Origin: Oscarella lobularis
Taxonomy: Eukaryota > Porifera > Homoscleromorpha > Homosclerophorida > Oscarellidae
NCBI RefSeq assembly: GCF_947507565.1
Contig: NC_089186.1
Location: forward strand, 1,054,001 to 1,118,000
Direction of reading: 5' to 3'
Length of the DNA: 64,000 nt
Position 1 is the stretch's first letter, and every line of letters begins with the position of its first letter. Positions 1 through 9,360 of the stretch are shown here, piece after piece. The notes below the pieces were generated by a model that saw only the letters and a list, made by a program, of their open reading frames with translations, did no database searches and was not told the DNA's origin. Both the position numbers and the translations under genes were made by a program.

Positions 1-974
1 CGTTGGAGGAAAGCTCAAAATTCCTTCGGCAGTGAGGAGCGTGCTCTTCCTTTCTTCTAAGATGTTCTTCACTTTCCTGATCCGGCTCCTTCTCTATTCG
101 ACTACAGATCTTGCAGTCCGTACAAAAAACATTGTAGTCGATCACGCAACCGGTATCATGAAGGACGACAGCTTGCAGTCCGACGTGGGACGAATGCCCG
201 CGCTTCATCCACGTTCCGTCAAAAGAGACTCTTGTGTTGAAATTAGCACTTGGGTGGATACCATTCTTTTCCCGATGATATAGTACGGCGGCCATAGCAG
301 ACTCATTGAAAACCTAGATTTTCAGACTTCATATTTGTGTTCCTTCATGGAGACATAATAATAAAGTTTACTCCATTCAACGCTTCACTGATGTGCCAGA
401 CGTGAGCGTCCCAGCTGTCACGCAATGAAGGCGGAGGCATGTCGAAGGCGGCGCAGAAGCGAACGATCGCTTGGCGACTTGTTCCCATTAGTACCGCACC
501 CGTTGAAGCTCGACGATTTAGGTCGTAGCTGGTTCCGCGGTCGCTGCCCGGTACTCTGCTCGACGAATCGAATACGAGCGTATCCTTTCTGCACGTTGTG
601 CAATGCAGACGAAGTCTGGAGCAAAGGCCTCTCCGCGACTCCGAAATTTCGTGAAGAGACAGACCGCCTTTTCCGCAAAACTTGCACGTAAGCACGGTCA
701 TCAGCGTCGAAAATATGTAATTGATATCGACTAATCGATAGCCGCTGACGGGAAAGTATGACGGTGCGGAACGCGCCGGCGGTTTCCGCTCACGCGGACG
801 AGGTGTAATTTTCCGCCCCTTATCTTCAGACGCAGAAATTCTTTTGCGATCTTTCGCGATTCGATGGAGGCGACTAATGCCACGAAAACGTTTTCGCATA
901 ATTCGATAGGGACGCGAACTGGGTGAATGAATGTGTGAACTACAGCTGGAGACAGCCTGATTCGGCAGATGCAA
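1..974 (-). CDS. Mutator-like transposase-domain protein, N-terminal part (runs off left edge)
   Basis: Two exons read in one frame: exon 1 is 974-372, a 58-nt GT-AG intron is 371-314, and exon 2 is 313-1 and still open at the window edge. Exon 1 has a basic N-terminus, then an SGYRLVDI segment, a CxxC zinc-ribbon start (CKFCGKGGL), a second CTTC pair and an NRRA...MPPPS block. Exon 2 continues with VSFDGTWMKRGHSSH, VGLQAVV and a CTDCKICS cluster. This order matches the animal Mutator-like transposase domain family, which is common in cnidarians and sponges and is partly transposon-derived. The start is uncertain: the first Met at 974 gives a long low-complexity basic leader and an internal Met (MRKRF) is equally possible. 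No transposon ends are visible in the window, so I cannot say whether this is mobile or a host gene. Family recognition is from motifs only. Confidence 0.72.
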
Positions 975-1013
975 TTGTCAAAATAGAACCACTCCGATTT
1001 GACAAAACCCCAT

Positions 1014-1058
1014 TGTCAATGTAGCAAATTTATTTGTGTCAATGTAGCAAATTTATTT
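1014..1058. repeat. Two-copy 23-bp tandem repeat
   Basis: The unit beginning tgtcaatgtagcaaattt occurs twice head to tail (1014-1036 and 1037-1058), followed by a short cattcattcat run. It lies between the 5' end of the transposase-domain gene and the next candidate gene. Confidence 0.8.
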
Positions 1059-1128
1059 CATTCATTCATAAACAAAAGACTCGGATCTACAACTCAACTG
1101 ATGTCTCACGCTGCTGCATTAGAAAAGT

Positions 1129-1531
1129 TTGAAAGAGAGTGCCACGCCGCTGGGTAAGCGGAATTTCAAGACCGTGACCGTCTATGATAGCACGTCATCT
1201 CCTTTTCACAGCTGCAACTTCCCCCAAAAACTGAAGACGCTGCTGACAGCAAAGCTGTCAGCAGCGTCATTGAAAAAGCGGGCTGGGAGACCCGAGACAG
1301 ATCGAGAACGTCGCGCGAGGGCTTATTTGGCCCTAAAAAACGTCTTGTGGGTGAGTTCTCGCTCGCTCGCTCGCTCAATCAATCGATATCATCGTTCGAT
1401 CGAACAATTTATTTTAGTACGGCGCAAAGCTAGGACGCGAAGACGTCGCGGGCGGCTTGTTCGCGCAAAGCGGGCCAACGTACTGCTGGCCCGAAGCGCT
1501 CAAGACCGTTCTTCGGGAACTTTACCCCTAA
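1129..1531 (+). CDS. Small two-exon hypothetical protein
   Basis: A Met at 1129 opens a frame to 1350, where a GTGAGT donor follows. After a 67-nt intron ending in TTTTAG, exon 2 (1418-1531) continues in phase 0 as YGAKLGRED...CWPEALKTVL and stops at TAA. The spliced product would be about 111 residues with a basic middle. Exon 2 reads like protein (balanced composition, Trp/Cys, amphipathic end), whereas continuing without splicing gives an arginine-rich stretch, so the spliced model is preferred. I do not recognise the family. A perfect hairpin (ctgctgacagc/gctgtcagcag) lies inside exon 1. The start is provisional. Confidence 0.3.
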
Positions 1532-2044
1532 GATATCAAAAGTCGCGCCGATCCCGGCGTTCGGGGACCGGCGACGTGCCAGGTGGCGTTATTGAGCATT
1601 CTAAACACAATTTACTTACCTTTTCTTCAGCGTCCGATCATCGAAGTGCGATTCGGCGACCTTCTAGAAGCTTTCGAGGCGAGGAGCGTCGCCTCAGCCA
1701 AACGTGGACATCAAGAAATATAATTATTACACAAAACACTTATCTTAGTGCCGCATTTACTCCTCCTTACCTCAAAAGATATCATTTCATGTAAAAAAAC
1801 GCCGAAAAAAGGAGAGTTTCCTTGTGTAACGCGCGCTAAATGACGTCCTGCATTCGGAAGACTGAACGTTCTGCTCGTTCCTTCACGGCAATCGGCTGTA
1901 CGTATGGGCGATGGGATAGAACATGCTCCAACGTATTTTTCAGCAAATTTTAATTTTTTCACACTTTTCTACAATATTAATATTAATATTAATCGTGTCA
2001 TCAGTTCTTTGTCGTAAGGTTTCACCCAGTAAATGTGTTTTGCG

Positions 2045-2864
2045 CTAACTGAAAATGCGGTCCGAAATGCGATAAACACTGGCTGATTTAATTAAGTTAG
2101 TTTCTATCTTGATCCATTTATATAAATAGTTCTCACTTCTGTCGTCTACACACCGAAACTCCCAAAAGTCATTGAGGTAGGGGCCGGCTTTAGATAACTG
2201 GATACTGAGTTGGGGGCCACCAGCTTCAGAAGGATTTGAGCCATTTCCGATATAGTAAGCATGTAAGCCGCGTCCGCAGTATACAAACAATGACTCCTTG
2301 CATTTGCATGTGCTTTCCTTGCTGTGATGCGCGAAAGCATTGTGGTCAAAGCGCGCAAGAGGGCCTTCTTTGAAAGGAATATATTGCCAGTCTTCGTTTT
2401 CACCGCCTTTGAATAGAGTAAGGCTTACTGGCCTTGTTGATACAAGCGGAGAAGTTAATCCGGGGTACACTTCCTGGTATCCACCAAATACTGCAACCCT
2501 GGTTTCGCAAAGACTGGTAAATGGTATTTATTATCAAGCCTTCATGCACGTTTGATGAGGAAAGCGTCGTCCATGAAGCTGTTCGCGGCGAGAAAGACCA
2601 CGTAGCGCCTAGGTAGTCAACGAAGAGTATTTGAGTTTTGGCTAGAGAAGAGTTTTCTTTTCGTCGATAAGTTGCAGCTCTTTCGGTAAGAGAAGCGTAG
2701 ACGGGCAGGGAAAGAAGAGGAAATCGTTTTGCGTTATCAGGCGAATTTGGCGCCCAGTCAGTATTCGACGTTTTTCCTACCGTTTCCCAATGACCATTTT
2801 GACCTCTTACAGTGTCACAGAATGCAACGGAATACAGAACCAACTGGAGGACGACGAGATGCAT
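2045..2864 (-). CDS. Secreted kelch-repeat protein
   Basis: The 5' part (from Met at 2864) opens with a hydrophobic leader (MHLVVLQLVLYSVAFC) that looks like a signal peptide. The 3' part, in another frame and ending at 2045, has kelch-type blades: VAVFGGYQ, SLFVYCGRG...YLNDFWEF and YKWIKI. Kelch repeats form beta-propellers, and a secreted one could bind proteins or glycans, but the partner is unknown. The frame changes near 2500, between the segment ending SLRN and the one starting ETRVAVFGG. A short intron with an AG at TTTACCAG is possible, but no donor gives a normal intron length, so a frameshift cannot be excluded. A second kelch gene with similar blades (FVGNLVFAM...EFWKLDL) lies on the same strand at 17.3-18.8 kb, suggesting a local family. 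Confidence 0.5.
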
Positions 2865-3014
2865 GGCAGTTGTGCAGGAAAGGAAAGATTACCGGCCTAC
2901 ATATATTGACTAACGACAATGTATTGCAGATGCCCAAGAACTGTTGCAGACGCGGAATGTTTGCATTGTCTAAACTCCCGACGTTTATTAGAACACTCAG
3001 TCAAGTCATTAGTA

Positions 3015-3801
3015 CGATTGAGAGGAAGCATGATTTGATGGACATGGGCGACCAACTGCCGCTATTACTAGACCATAATATCTATAACTAGACCGCCTTC
3101 AAGGCTCTTTTTCCAGGTGTGCAGGAAGCTATTCTGATCACTCTCGTAACCAGACCCTAATATGTATGGCCAGAGCCTTCTCACAGCTGGTGTACAGCTG
3201 TGCAGCTAGGAAGCTAGTCTGGCCACTGTCTTGTGGAACCTAGTCTGGTCACTGTCTTGTGGCCAGACACTCCCTACCGCTCAACACTTACTGTAATTGA
3301 CTTGCGCTATTTATAACCTAATTTGCGAAGGAAGTCAAAGACGAGGTCAAATATTTGACCTTTCATAATCTACCCTTAAGGAAACGCTCAAACGCAAGCT
3401 ACGTACAGTACATTCGAACTCTTCTACAGACCAAAATATGGGCGGTTCAGGAAACAGCAAACCCCCCTCCATACAAGTTGACGCCAACATTTCATCGCAA
3501 GATCTCGATAAAAGTCTTCAAAAAGTATTGAATGATATGGATTATAGCCGACAGGTTGCAGTGGCTCTCTTGAACAAAACAGAATACGACCTCACATACC
3601 TCGGTATCTATTTCGATCATGGAGAACCTGGCTACACCGCGAGGGGAACACTTTCTCCTGGAAAAGGAGAGGTTTATGGCGCCCATCACGCTGCTGGCTC
3701 TGCTGTTGGAGTTGAAGCAGTGCTCGGCTACCAAATAAACAGTATCAATCGAAAGTCTCTTCAAATGCTTTTTGAAGATCCATTCACCGGCACCAATTAC
3801 T
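3015..3801 (+). repeat. 787-bp direct duplication, copy 1
   Basis: This stretch appears identical by eye to 7541-8327 (offset 4,526 bp). It contains the last 25 codons of the borosin-like gene, the actinoporin-like upstream region and about two thirds of the actinoporin-like coding sequence. It begins at cgattgagagg and stops matching immediately after the codon for Asn-Tyr in the actinoporin-like frame. Inside both copies the motif ctagtctgg-cactgtcttgtgg is itself repeated. The lack of divergence points to a very recent duplication or an assembly duplicate. Confidence 0.9.
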
Positions 3802-3803
3802 AG
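3438..3803 (+). pseudogene. Truncated actinoporin-like copy
   Basis: The frame starts at the same ATG as the complete gene at 7964 and follows it through 121 codons. It hits TAG at 3801-3803, exactly where the duplication ends, so the C-terminal third is missing. The conserved early part of the actinoporin fold is present (amphipathic N-terminal segment, RQVAVALLN strand, GAVGV-like core), but later strands and the rest of the lipid-binding region are absent. I therefore read it as a dead copy with an intact promoter region. Confidence 0.75.
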
Positions 3804-4212
3804 AATGAGCTAGGATCGATTCTCTTGTGGCTTTCTTAGGTAGTGGCAAATGATTTCTGGTTTCACTTTCAATTTTCACGCTTTCTCACTGCTACTACAC
3901 TAACACATGAAGCAGACGCTACAGAAACGCAAAGAGATATTAAAATGAATAAATAAATTATTGCTGTTGACGTGGCGTTACTTTTTCCGCCTCTAAATCC
4001 ACCTTACCTTATATCAGCACAGTTGGGTCCTATCCTAGCATTCGTCGGTTGTCGATACCGTCGAAGTATACGCGCGGAGAATTTTTTTCAGATGAACGAT
4101 ATTTGCGTTTGAGGCATCTACGGGTGCGCGTTTGTGCAAATCGCCGAATAAAATCGCTCAATGTCCTTCGGCGCGGGAGTGCCGCCGTTTCGCTTTCGCG
4201 AGTTTGGTTCGC

Positions 4213-4620
4213 GTTACAACGTCGTGACGTCGTGACGTCGTGCGCGATCTCTGGACGAACTTACCTGGTTACTTGCTCGGAAGCCTCGGAAAGCCGCCAC
4301 TGGCATAGCGACGGCCCGTTTGTGAGCCGACCACCTGTGTTGCCTGCAAAATGTTTTGCAGGCAATACGGGAAACAACGCCGGTCTCGTCATCGAAGCAT
4401 TTTGCAGGCAAGGACGGTGATGCCATTTACGCAGAAATGCGCGGTCCCTATAGTTACTGCGTAATACAAACATACGGGCAGGTTCGCAAGGTAAAAGACA
4501 CCGGTTATCCGGGGACAAGTGAATTGTCCGGGTACTGGTACAAGAAACAATTTGCAGGCGTAACACCTTCTCCCGAGCCCGTTATACGGGATCAAGGGAG
4601 AAGGTCTTGTCACAGGCTAG
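4213..4620. repeat. Cluster of short tandem and inverted repeats
   Basis: A cgtcgtga tandem run lies near 4219-4243. A hairpin tgcctgcaaaatgttttgcaggca sits near 4340 with a second tttgcaggcaa copy near 4402. Further inverted pairs are ccggttatccgg/gtccgggtactgg near 4500-4540 and caccttctccc/gggagaaggt at about 4562-4606. The start (gagccgaccacc, about 4327) resembles the end of the Helitron-like elements at 13.5 and 40.6 kb, so it may be an eroded relative. No convincing gene is seen between 3804 and 4809. Confidence 0.45.
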
Positions 4621-4809
4621 CCAAAAACATCGAATCCCACCTCCAGGAAGAAATCCCATTTGCCCAATCCAATTTCAACCAATCGAAATACACATTATTA
4701 CACACGTCAAACAGTTATATTTGGCAGCAAGTCAAAGAAGAACGATTACGTTCTAAAAACAGCAGCATCAGCACGCAAGACTAAATCTGTTCTGATTTTC
4801 GTTCGCAGT

Positions 4810-5220
4810 TCAGCCAATAGCAATAAATGAAGCGGCCCTGTCATCGAGATAACCGTCCGATTTACCGGTGATGTATTGAAATTTGTCTTTATCGATATCG
4901 GTGATGACGGCGTTGTCCTTTGTGCTTCCGTTCGAGCTGAACGATTTCGGATACACTTGGGTAACGACGATCGCTGGCTTGGCAGAGAAAGCTGTGTGAA
5001 ACGTGACCAGGTACTTGCCTCTTGACTGCCTTATGACGGTGAAGTCAGAGCCGCTGAGAATAGAGCCATCAGTATCGATGTAGCCTCCAATAGTCGTCGT
5101 TGTCGTCGTCATTGGCTGGCAGTGAGAAATCGACGCCTCGCGATGAAGCTGTGGTTGAGCGTTGAGTGCGCGAAAGTTTTTATTGTCGAGTGATGCGCAC
5201 GTGGGGTTTTGTTTAGGCAT
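4810..5220 (-). CDS. Bacterial-looking beta-sandwich protein (C1q/phage-fibre-like pattern)
   Basis: An uninterrupted 136-residue frame. Residues about 45-136 follow a pattern familiar from many bacterial surface and fibre-like proteins: GSILSGSDFTVIR, then GKYLVTFHTAFSAKPAIVVTQVYP, and a final SFIAIG. The pattern is a jelly-roll-like module usually at the C-terminus of larger proteins, but here it nearly fills the gene, preceded only by a short Thr-rich linker (MTTTTTTIGG). No signal peptide and no intron are visible. The Met at 5220 is the first available; a second Met directly before the Thr run is possible. A GGAAGTGAA satellite begins about 15 bp upstream of the start. Acquisition from bacteria is an inference from the motif pattern and lack of introns. 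Confidence 0.6.
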   Translation of the reverse strand: MPKQNPTCASLDNKNFRALNAQPQLHREASISHCQPMTTTTTTIGGYIDTDGSILSGSDFTVIRQSRGKYLVTFHTAFSAKPAIVVTQVYPKSFSSNGSTKDNAVITDIDKDKFQYITGKSDGYLDDRAASFIAIG

Positions 5221-5232
5221 AAATTTGGAAAT

Positions 5233-5341
5233 GATGGAAGTGAAGGAAGTGAAGGAAGTTACGGAAATAAAAAAAACTGAAGGAAGCGAAGGAAGTGAAG
5301 GAAGTGAAGGAAGTGAAGGAAGTGAAGGAAGTGAAGGAAGT
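5233..5341. repeat. GGAAGTGAA 9-bp satellite
   Basis: The unit ggaagtgaa is repeated with small changes, cleanest at 5283-5339 (six or more copies). Each unit contains GGAAGT, the core recognised by ETS-family transcription factors. The array sits directly upstream of the minus-strand gene at 4810-5220. A related ggaagcgaa/ggaagtgaa array occurs upstream of the aerolysin-like gene at 19208. Regulatory function is inferred. Confidence 0.85.
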
Positions 5342-5668
5342 CATGATATGCAGATTATGCAAACACAAAGATATTTGCGCGGCAGCCGCCGCTCAGACGG
5401 GGGATCAGTACGCTAACGCAGCTTGGCTCATTTTTGATCCAGAAGTGGTAAAACAATTAGACAAATTAGGGGCTAGTCTACTAATTACTGCACACGTAAA
5501 GGCGACTACTAGCTTTATAGTGAAGTAGACGATAACATCGATGAGTTCATTATACTGGTGCACGTGCGTGTTTTGACCACCGCCGAAGTATCCTATTTAA
5601 GCAGCACATTAGGGTTAGTTCCGAGTCACTTTGGTCTTGTTCTTAGTGCAGTCTTTACTGAAGAAGCG

Positions 5669-7617
5669 ATGGCGAGTCTTAAGAAACAAACTCACAGATG
5701 GTCTGCTACTTTCAAGAACGTCTCGAATGCTGCGACGAAACTGACAGGCCGCGAACAGAAATCAAAGCGTACAGGCTACTTGAGCCTGAATTCTTTATAC
5801 AAATGTTTGAAACTTTTCTTTCAGAACGCGGTTCGCTTGTTTTTGTCGGATGTGGCATCCGATGTGCATCTCAGTTCACTCAAGAAGCCATCGATTGCAT
5901 CGAACAAGCCGACAGAGTTTTCTACTGCGTTTCCGATCCGGCAACGGAAACTTATATTCGAAAGCTGAATCCGAATTCGACCGATCTCTACGTCCTCTAC
6001 GGAAACACAAAGAAGAGATACGCTACCTACGTCCAGATGTCCGAATCGTGTCTCCATTACGCTCGTCGCGGCATGAACGTCGTCGGTGTTTTCTATGGTC
6101 ATCCTGGCGTCTTCGTCTTGCCATCTCATCGTGCTGTCGAAATAGCCAACAATGAAGGTCTGTATTTGGTAGACTCCGCTTTCAGTATGACTCACCAAAG
6201 TATTTTGCCCTGCTCTTTTTCCTTCTTCTTCCTCTTGATCTAATTTTTTTCTTTTCCCTTTCCGGCTGTCGGCCGGCGCACCCAAACGTACATGCAACGT
6301 TGTGCCATTGCCCGATGGTGCTCGCCGAAAACGTTTTTTGCAGCCATGCAATCTGAAATTATGCCTTAAAGTTGCAAAACTCCTAATCAAGAGATAGAGA
6401 AACTAGCTTTTGAGGCACGCATTCCCGTAAAAATTCTTGTTTAAAAAATACTGAAGATAGGTATCATTCAGTTTAATTAAGTGAGCGCGTCCTACTTTGC
6501 TTGGCATGCAGTAGTTTCTTGATCATTTCCAGTGTAGTCTCTGCATATTGCTCCCTCTTTCTTATTCTTATTGTCTTCTTTGTCCCTCGCCGCTACTCAT
6601 TCCCGAAATCGATCAATATAGTTTTTTCAGGTATACCTGCCCGCATCCTTCCCGGCATTTCAGCCGAGGATTGCCTCGTCGCCGATCTCAACATTGATCC
6701 GTCTCTTCCCGGCATGCAAACGCTTGAAGCCACCGACTACCTTCTCCGTCGTCGCACCCTCTTGTCTGATTTGCACGTCGTCATCTGGCAGGTCGGATGC
6801 GTCGGCGACACGGGTTTCAATTTCAAAGGGTACAAGAACGAAAACTTCAGTCTACTCATCGACAGCTTGCAGAAAGTCTACGGTCCGGACTACGTCATTG
6901 TTCATTACATCTGCAATCAGTTTCCCATCTGTCGATCGCGCATCGATCACGTACCTCTGAGCGACTTTCACAAGCCGGAAATCGCCAAACAAGTCACGGG
7001 CGTTTCGACGTTCTACATTCCGCCGGCGGTCGTCTGATCCGTCGATCCCGCTCTCGCCGTCCAGTTCGGTCTCGCGGCGAGCGCGAAGAAGGCGGCAAAG
7101 TTGAAGGCAGGCAATCGAATCATCGACAGATACGGGCCGAGAGAAAAAACCGCGCTTAAAGAACTCGGATCCTGGGAACTTCCGGACGATTACAGGTTTA
7201 CTCCTGATACTCCGGGAGCCGATGCTCTCGTCAAAATGAGTCAGAACGTCAAGCTGTTTCGCGATTACGAAAAGAATCCCGACGAGTTTCTCGACAAATT
7301 GAATTTGCCTGGTTACCGCTTTCCGCTCTCGTCATCCCGGCGCAATTCGACTTGCGCTGAAACCCTCCGATGAATCTATTGCAATGCAAGCGGCGATAAA
7401 GCTTCTCGACGATCAAACCCTATCCGGTGAATTCATTGACGAAATCAAGAAGGCTCGAGCGAATAGCGAAAGTACCGAAAGTTTCGATGGAACTCTCTCA
7501 AAGTGGTGGGCTTCAAAAGGATATGCGACTTCAGTGGAATCGATTGAGAGGAAGCATGATTTGATGGACATGGGCGACCAACTGCCGCTATTACTAGACC
7601 ATAATATCTATAACTAG
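5669..7617 (+). pseudogene. Borosin-type peptide alpha-N-methyltransferase-like gene (interrupted)
   Basis: Exon 1 is 5669-5768, intron 5769-5824 (56 nt), exon 2 5825-6157, intron 6158-6630, exon 3 from 6631; phases agree at both junctions. The product matches the fungal borosin enzyme OphMA over the whole tetrapyrrole-methylase-type domain: GSLVFVGCGI (SAM site), DRVFYCVSDPATE, the RYATYVQM block containing the Arg and Tyr that lie in the OphMA active site, VFYGHPGVFV, LPGISAEDC, QVGCVG and STFYIPP. In OphMA this domain methylates backbone amides of a core peptide fused to its own C-terminus. Here a TGA (7035-7037) follows the methyltransferase domain. The same frame then continues through a clasp-like helical region (GSWELPDDYRF, KNPDEFLDKLN), and near 7310-7330 the homology moves by one base to the frame holding HPGAIRLALKPS, GYATSVE and a final LPLLLDHNIYN. 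A decayed gene is the simplest reading; a split enzyme/precursor system or sequence errors are possible. Confidence 0.8.
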
Positions 7618-8327
7618 ACCGCCTTCAAGGCTCTTTTTCCAGGTGTGCAGGAAGCTATTCTGATCACTCTCGTAACCAGACCCTAATATGTATGGCCAGA
7701 GCCTTCTCACAGCTGGTGTACAGCTGTGCAGCTAGGAAGCTAGTCTGGCCACTGTCTTGTGGAACCTAGTCTGGTCACTGTCTTGTGGCCAGACACTCCC
7801 TACCGCTCAACACTTACTGTAATTGACTTGCGCTATTTATAACCTAATTTGCGAAGGAAGTCAAAGACGAGGTCAAATATTTGACCTTTCATAATCTACC
7901 CTTAAGGAAACGCTCAAACGCAAGCTACGTACAGTACATTCGAACTCTTCTACAGACCAAAATATGGGCGGTTCAGGAAACAGCAAACCCCCCTCCATAC
8001 AAGTTGACGCCAACATTTCATCGCAAGATCTCGATAAAAGTCTTCAAAAAGTATTGAATGATATGGATTATAGCCGACAGGTTGCAGTGGCTCTCTTGAA
8101 CAAAACAGAATACGACCTCACATACCTCGGTATCTATTTCGATCATGGAGAACCTGGCTACACCGCGAGGGGAACACTTTCTCCTGGAAAAGGAGAGGTT
8201 TATGGCGCCCATCACGCTGCTGGCTCTGCTGTTGGAGTTGAAGCAGTGCTCGGCTACCAAATAAACAGTATCAATCGAAAGTCTCTTCAAATGCTTTTTG
8301 AAGATCCATTCACCGGCACCAATTACT
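7541..8327 (+). repeat. 787-bp direct duplication, copy 2 (probable source)
   Basis: Partner of 3015-3801. Here the duplicated block is continuous with the rest of both genes: the borosin-like frame upstream and the complete actinoporin-like frame downstream. This is therefore likely the original and the copy at 3 kb the derivative. Confidence 0.88.
7831..7845 (+). promoter_or_regulatory. TATA-like element of the actinoporin-like gene
   Basis: cgctatttataacc lies about 120 bp before the ATG at 7964, a normal place for a TATA box with a short 5' UTR. The same element is present upstream of the truncated copy (about 3308-3319). Confidence 0.4.
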
Positions 8328-8512
8328 GGAACGCTGATATTGTGCAAAAAGGAGGAAGCCCCCCTAATGAAAGTGCCTACGACAATCTTCAAGGATCACA
8401 CATTGCTGCAGACGGAAAAGAAAATACCATTACGTTTGTTGACTTCAAGGTAACTGCCTCTCTGACGAATGATAGCAGTGCCAAAATGATCATTCGTGTG
8501 GAACCAGCTTGA
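7964..8512 (+). CDS. Actinoporin-like pore-forming protein
   Basis: An intronless frame of 182 residues, the usual size of a mature actinoporin. Family features seen: an N-terminal amphipathic segment (about residues 18-34), the RQVAVALLN strand, a GYTARG segment, a glycine/alanine core with AVGVEAVLGYQI, and a PFTGTNYWN block with the aromatic residues that in actinoporins help bind phosphocholine head groups. Actinoporins bind membranes as soluble monomers and insert the N-terminal helix to form pores. No signal peptide is visible; many cnidarian members have one, so this could be cytosolic or released another way. It starts 347 bp after the end of the borosin-like gene on the same strand. 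Family assignment is by pattern; activity is not demonstrated. Confidence 0.8.
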   Translation: MGGSGNSKPPSIQVDANISSQDLDKSLQKVLNDMDYSRQVAVALLNKTEYDLTYLGIYFDHGEPGYTARGTLSPGKGEVYGAHHAAGSAVGVEAVLGYQINSINRKSLQMLFEDPFTGTNYWNADIVQKGGSPPNESAYDNLQGSHIAADGKENTITFVDFKVTASLTNDSSAKMIIRVEPA

Positions 8513-9041
8513 AATTCTCAAGGTGCGGGATTGGTATGCACCTGACTGAGCTGCACTGCTATTTTGCGCGCTTTAGTGTGTCATTTTTTACCTCATTTTT
8601 CTGTACTATGTGAAATATATTTGTGCTTTCATGTTTGCTAAGACCTAATTGTCGCTAAGGACCGCTCATATGCAAATATTAGTGTCGATAATTTTAGCGC
8701 ACTCTCTATGGGTTATGCGTTAGGGTGAGAAAAGATTAATTAAGTTCATTCCTTATAGGCTGAAATAAACATTGTCAGGTTAACGGCTCTGCTTCCTTGA
8801 AAGTAGAATTAAACGATTTCCTCGACAGAGAATGGTATGATTTTCTATTGTACTATTCTAAGAAAAACGCAACGAACCGATACAATTAATTTCAGTCAAT
8901 GAGTAGATATGAACGCGTTATTACTAAGAACTAGACAACCGTACATTGGATCAGATAATTTACTACATTGACCAAAAAGTAAAGGCCTTAATCTAATAAA
9001 ACCAAGATTACCTTATAATCCATTGACCCGTAGCCTCTAGG
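8513..9041. other. AT-rich intergenic sequence
   Basis: No coding frame, repeat or structured element that I can support. It contains aataaa-like signals (near 8764) that could serve the actinoporin-like gene. Confidence 0.5.
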
Positions 9042-9360
9042 CAGTGTTCTGCCCACGTTGGACGGCGGTGGACGCCTGCGTCCACTGATGCAGTTTGGCG
9101 TCCAGCGCTGCACCGTGGGCGTCCACCGAATTTTAATAATGATTAAAGCGCAGAGACTGCGAGAGAGATGTAATAGTTACCAGTTTTGCCGTCTGTTTGA
9201 CCCAGAGAGAGGATAACTTAGAACTTAGTTAGAATTTAGTAACATAAGAATGATTAAGGAGTAATGAAAAACTTTCAAAGGACACGCCCCCTAAAAATGT
9301 TTCGGGAGCTCCGCCCCCGAGCCCCCGTTTACCCCTAACTTCTCTATAAGCAGAACACTG
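9042..9360. mobile_element. 319-bp MITE with CAGTGTTCTGC ends
   Basis: The left end cagtgttctgc and right end gcagaacactg are inverted copies. The sequence tctagg occurs on both outer sides, a possible 6-bp target duplication. The interior has a G-rich hairpin region (gtggacgcc...gcgtccac) and no coding capacity. CAGTG/CACTG ends are common in hAT-like elements, but the flanking duplication is shorter than the usual 8 bp, so the superfamily is uncertain. Confidence 0.65.

Noticed and set aside
4319-4620. A complete fourth Helitron-like element
   Set aside because: Only the first dozen bases resemble the family end; the hairpin plus CTAG terminus is not found downstream.
5162-5528. Open frames through the GGAAGTGAA array as repeat proteins
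   Set aside because: Simple nine-base repeats stay open in several frames by construction, and the flanking reading has no protein-like character.
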